Shown here one piece after another: positions 63,361-64,000 of a DNA stretch of 64,000 bases. Numbering within the stretch: the first letter of the stretch is position 1; the number at the start of each line of letters is the position of its first letter. This stretch comes from Cavia porcellus (Eukaryota; Chordata; Mammalia; Rodentia; Caviidae): positions 65,995,474 to 66,059,473 of the forward strand of contig NW_026947504.1 in the NCBI RefSeq assembly GCF_034190915.1, written 5' to 3'. Both the position numbers and the translations under genes were made by a program. Under the pieces are notes generated by a model. That model had not been told where the DNA came from and ran no database searches. It saw nothing but the letters and a program-made list of their open reading frames with translations.

Positions 63361-64000
63361 AATACCATCAAGAAAAAAGTAGTTTCTGTACACTAACAAT
63401 GAAAAACCTAAAGAGGAAATCAAGAAAATGATTTAATTTATATTAGCATCAAAATGATAAAAATACTTGGGACAAATATAAGAATGAAAAAGCCTTGCAC
63501 AATGAAAACTACAAAACATTGTGAAAGAGTTTAAGAACTCAAATGGAAAGGTAGCCTATGTTCATGAATGGGAATACTTAACTACTGCTGAAATTGTTTG
63601 TATTACCCAAAGTAATGTACAAATTCAATAAAATTCCTATCAAAATCCCAATAGTCTTTATTTATTTGTTTGCAGAAATAGGAAGATCCATCCTTAAATT
63701 CATTTGGGATCTCAAATAACAAAAACAGTACAACTCAATAGAGAAAACACAGTCTTTTAAACATGTGGTGTTAGGTAGAACTAAGTCACACCCTTATTTT
63801 ATATCATTTGAAACATTAACTCAAAATGGCTTGAAAACCAAAATAGTAATGCTAAAAAAATACAAAATTCCTAGAAAAAAATTAGCTCCATGACACAGCA
63901 GTTCACCATGACAACAAAAGCACAGGCAACAATAGCAGAAATGGACAAATAAGACTATATCAAACTTCAAAATTCTTATGTACCAAAACCTGCAATCAAC
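63361..64000 (+). mobile_element. L1 ORF2 3' region, continues past the window
   Basis: AATTCAATAAAATTCCTATCAAAATCCCAATA and the following TCCTTAAATTCATTTGGGAT are hallmark ORF2 C-terminal coding blocks of mammalian L1, read on the plus strand. The frame is broken by stops. The 3' end is outside the window. Confidence 0.85.

Overview
The window is mammalian nuclear DNA from a rodent: it has intron/exon structure, long A/T-rich non-coding stretches, a single CpG island, and SINEs of the rodent B1 type and of the tRNA-derived ID type. The young ID-like copies (GGGGCTGGGGATTTAGCTC...GTACCGATAAAAA) differ from the mouse/rat ID sequence as I remember it. I therefore read this as a non-murine rodent, perhaps a castorimorph such as beaver or kangaroo rat; the species is not proven. 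Almost all of the short open frames scattered through the window are chance or repeat-derived.

One real protein-coding gene is visible, on the minus strand: DLEU7 (leukemia-associated protein 7). Its first coding exon (46848-47288) lies in a CpG island and ends in a consensus donor. Its second and last coding exon (25862-26068) starts after a consensus acceptor in the same phase and ends in TGA. Together they give a 215-residue protein that matches the human DLEU7 sequence as I remember it. The two exons are separated by a 20.8-kb intron. By synteny this is the region corresponding to human 13q14.3. The low-coordinate side (1-25.4 kb) would be the DLEU1 side, and the high-coordinate side (47.5-64 kb) the upstream intergenic space. 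No exon of another gene could be supported on either side.

The rest is transposable-element strata. 1-25 kb: microsatellites, B1, B4-like and ID SINEs, an old L1 3' region, an MLT1 LTR, a MaLR LTR and ancient mammalian repeats. 25.4-47.5 kb: DLEU7, whose intron holds an L1 3' end, an MLT1 LTR carrying a retroposed 5S rRNA fragment, and a nearly full-length but decayed class I (gammaretrovirus-like) provirus with a tRNA-His-type primer site. The provirus lies in the same orientation as the gene (35143-43028). 47.5-64 kb: ancient repeats, a MaLR LTR, a possible solo LTR, and a 5'-truncated class II (betaretrovirus-like) provirus on the minus strand (56893 to about 60960). The window ends in an L1 ORF2 3' region.

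Three observations go beyond a routine repeat list. A retroposon family has three copies here (about 16.07, 52.6 and 55.95 kb); one copy has a perfect 15-bp target-site duplication and a polyadenylated 3' end. A 40-nt tailless 5S rRNA retropseudogene has a perfect 13-bp target-site duplication. The young ID-like SINE subfamily has inserted into both proviruses, which dates them relative to it. No novel protein system was found.
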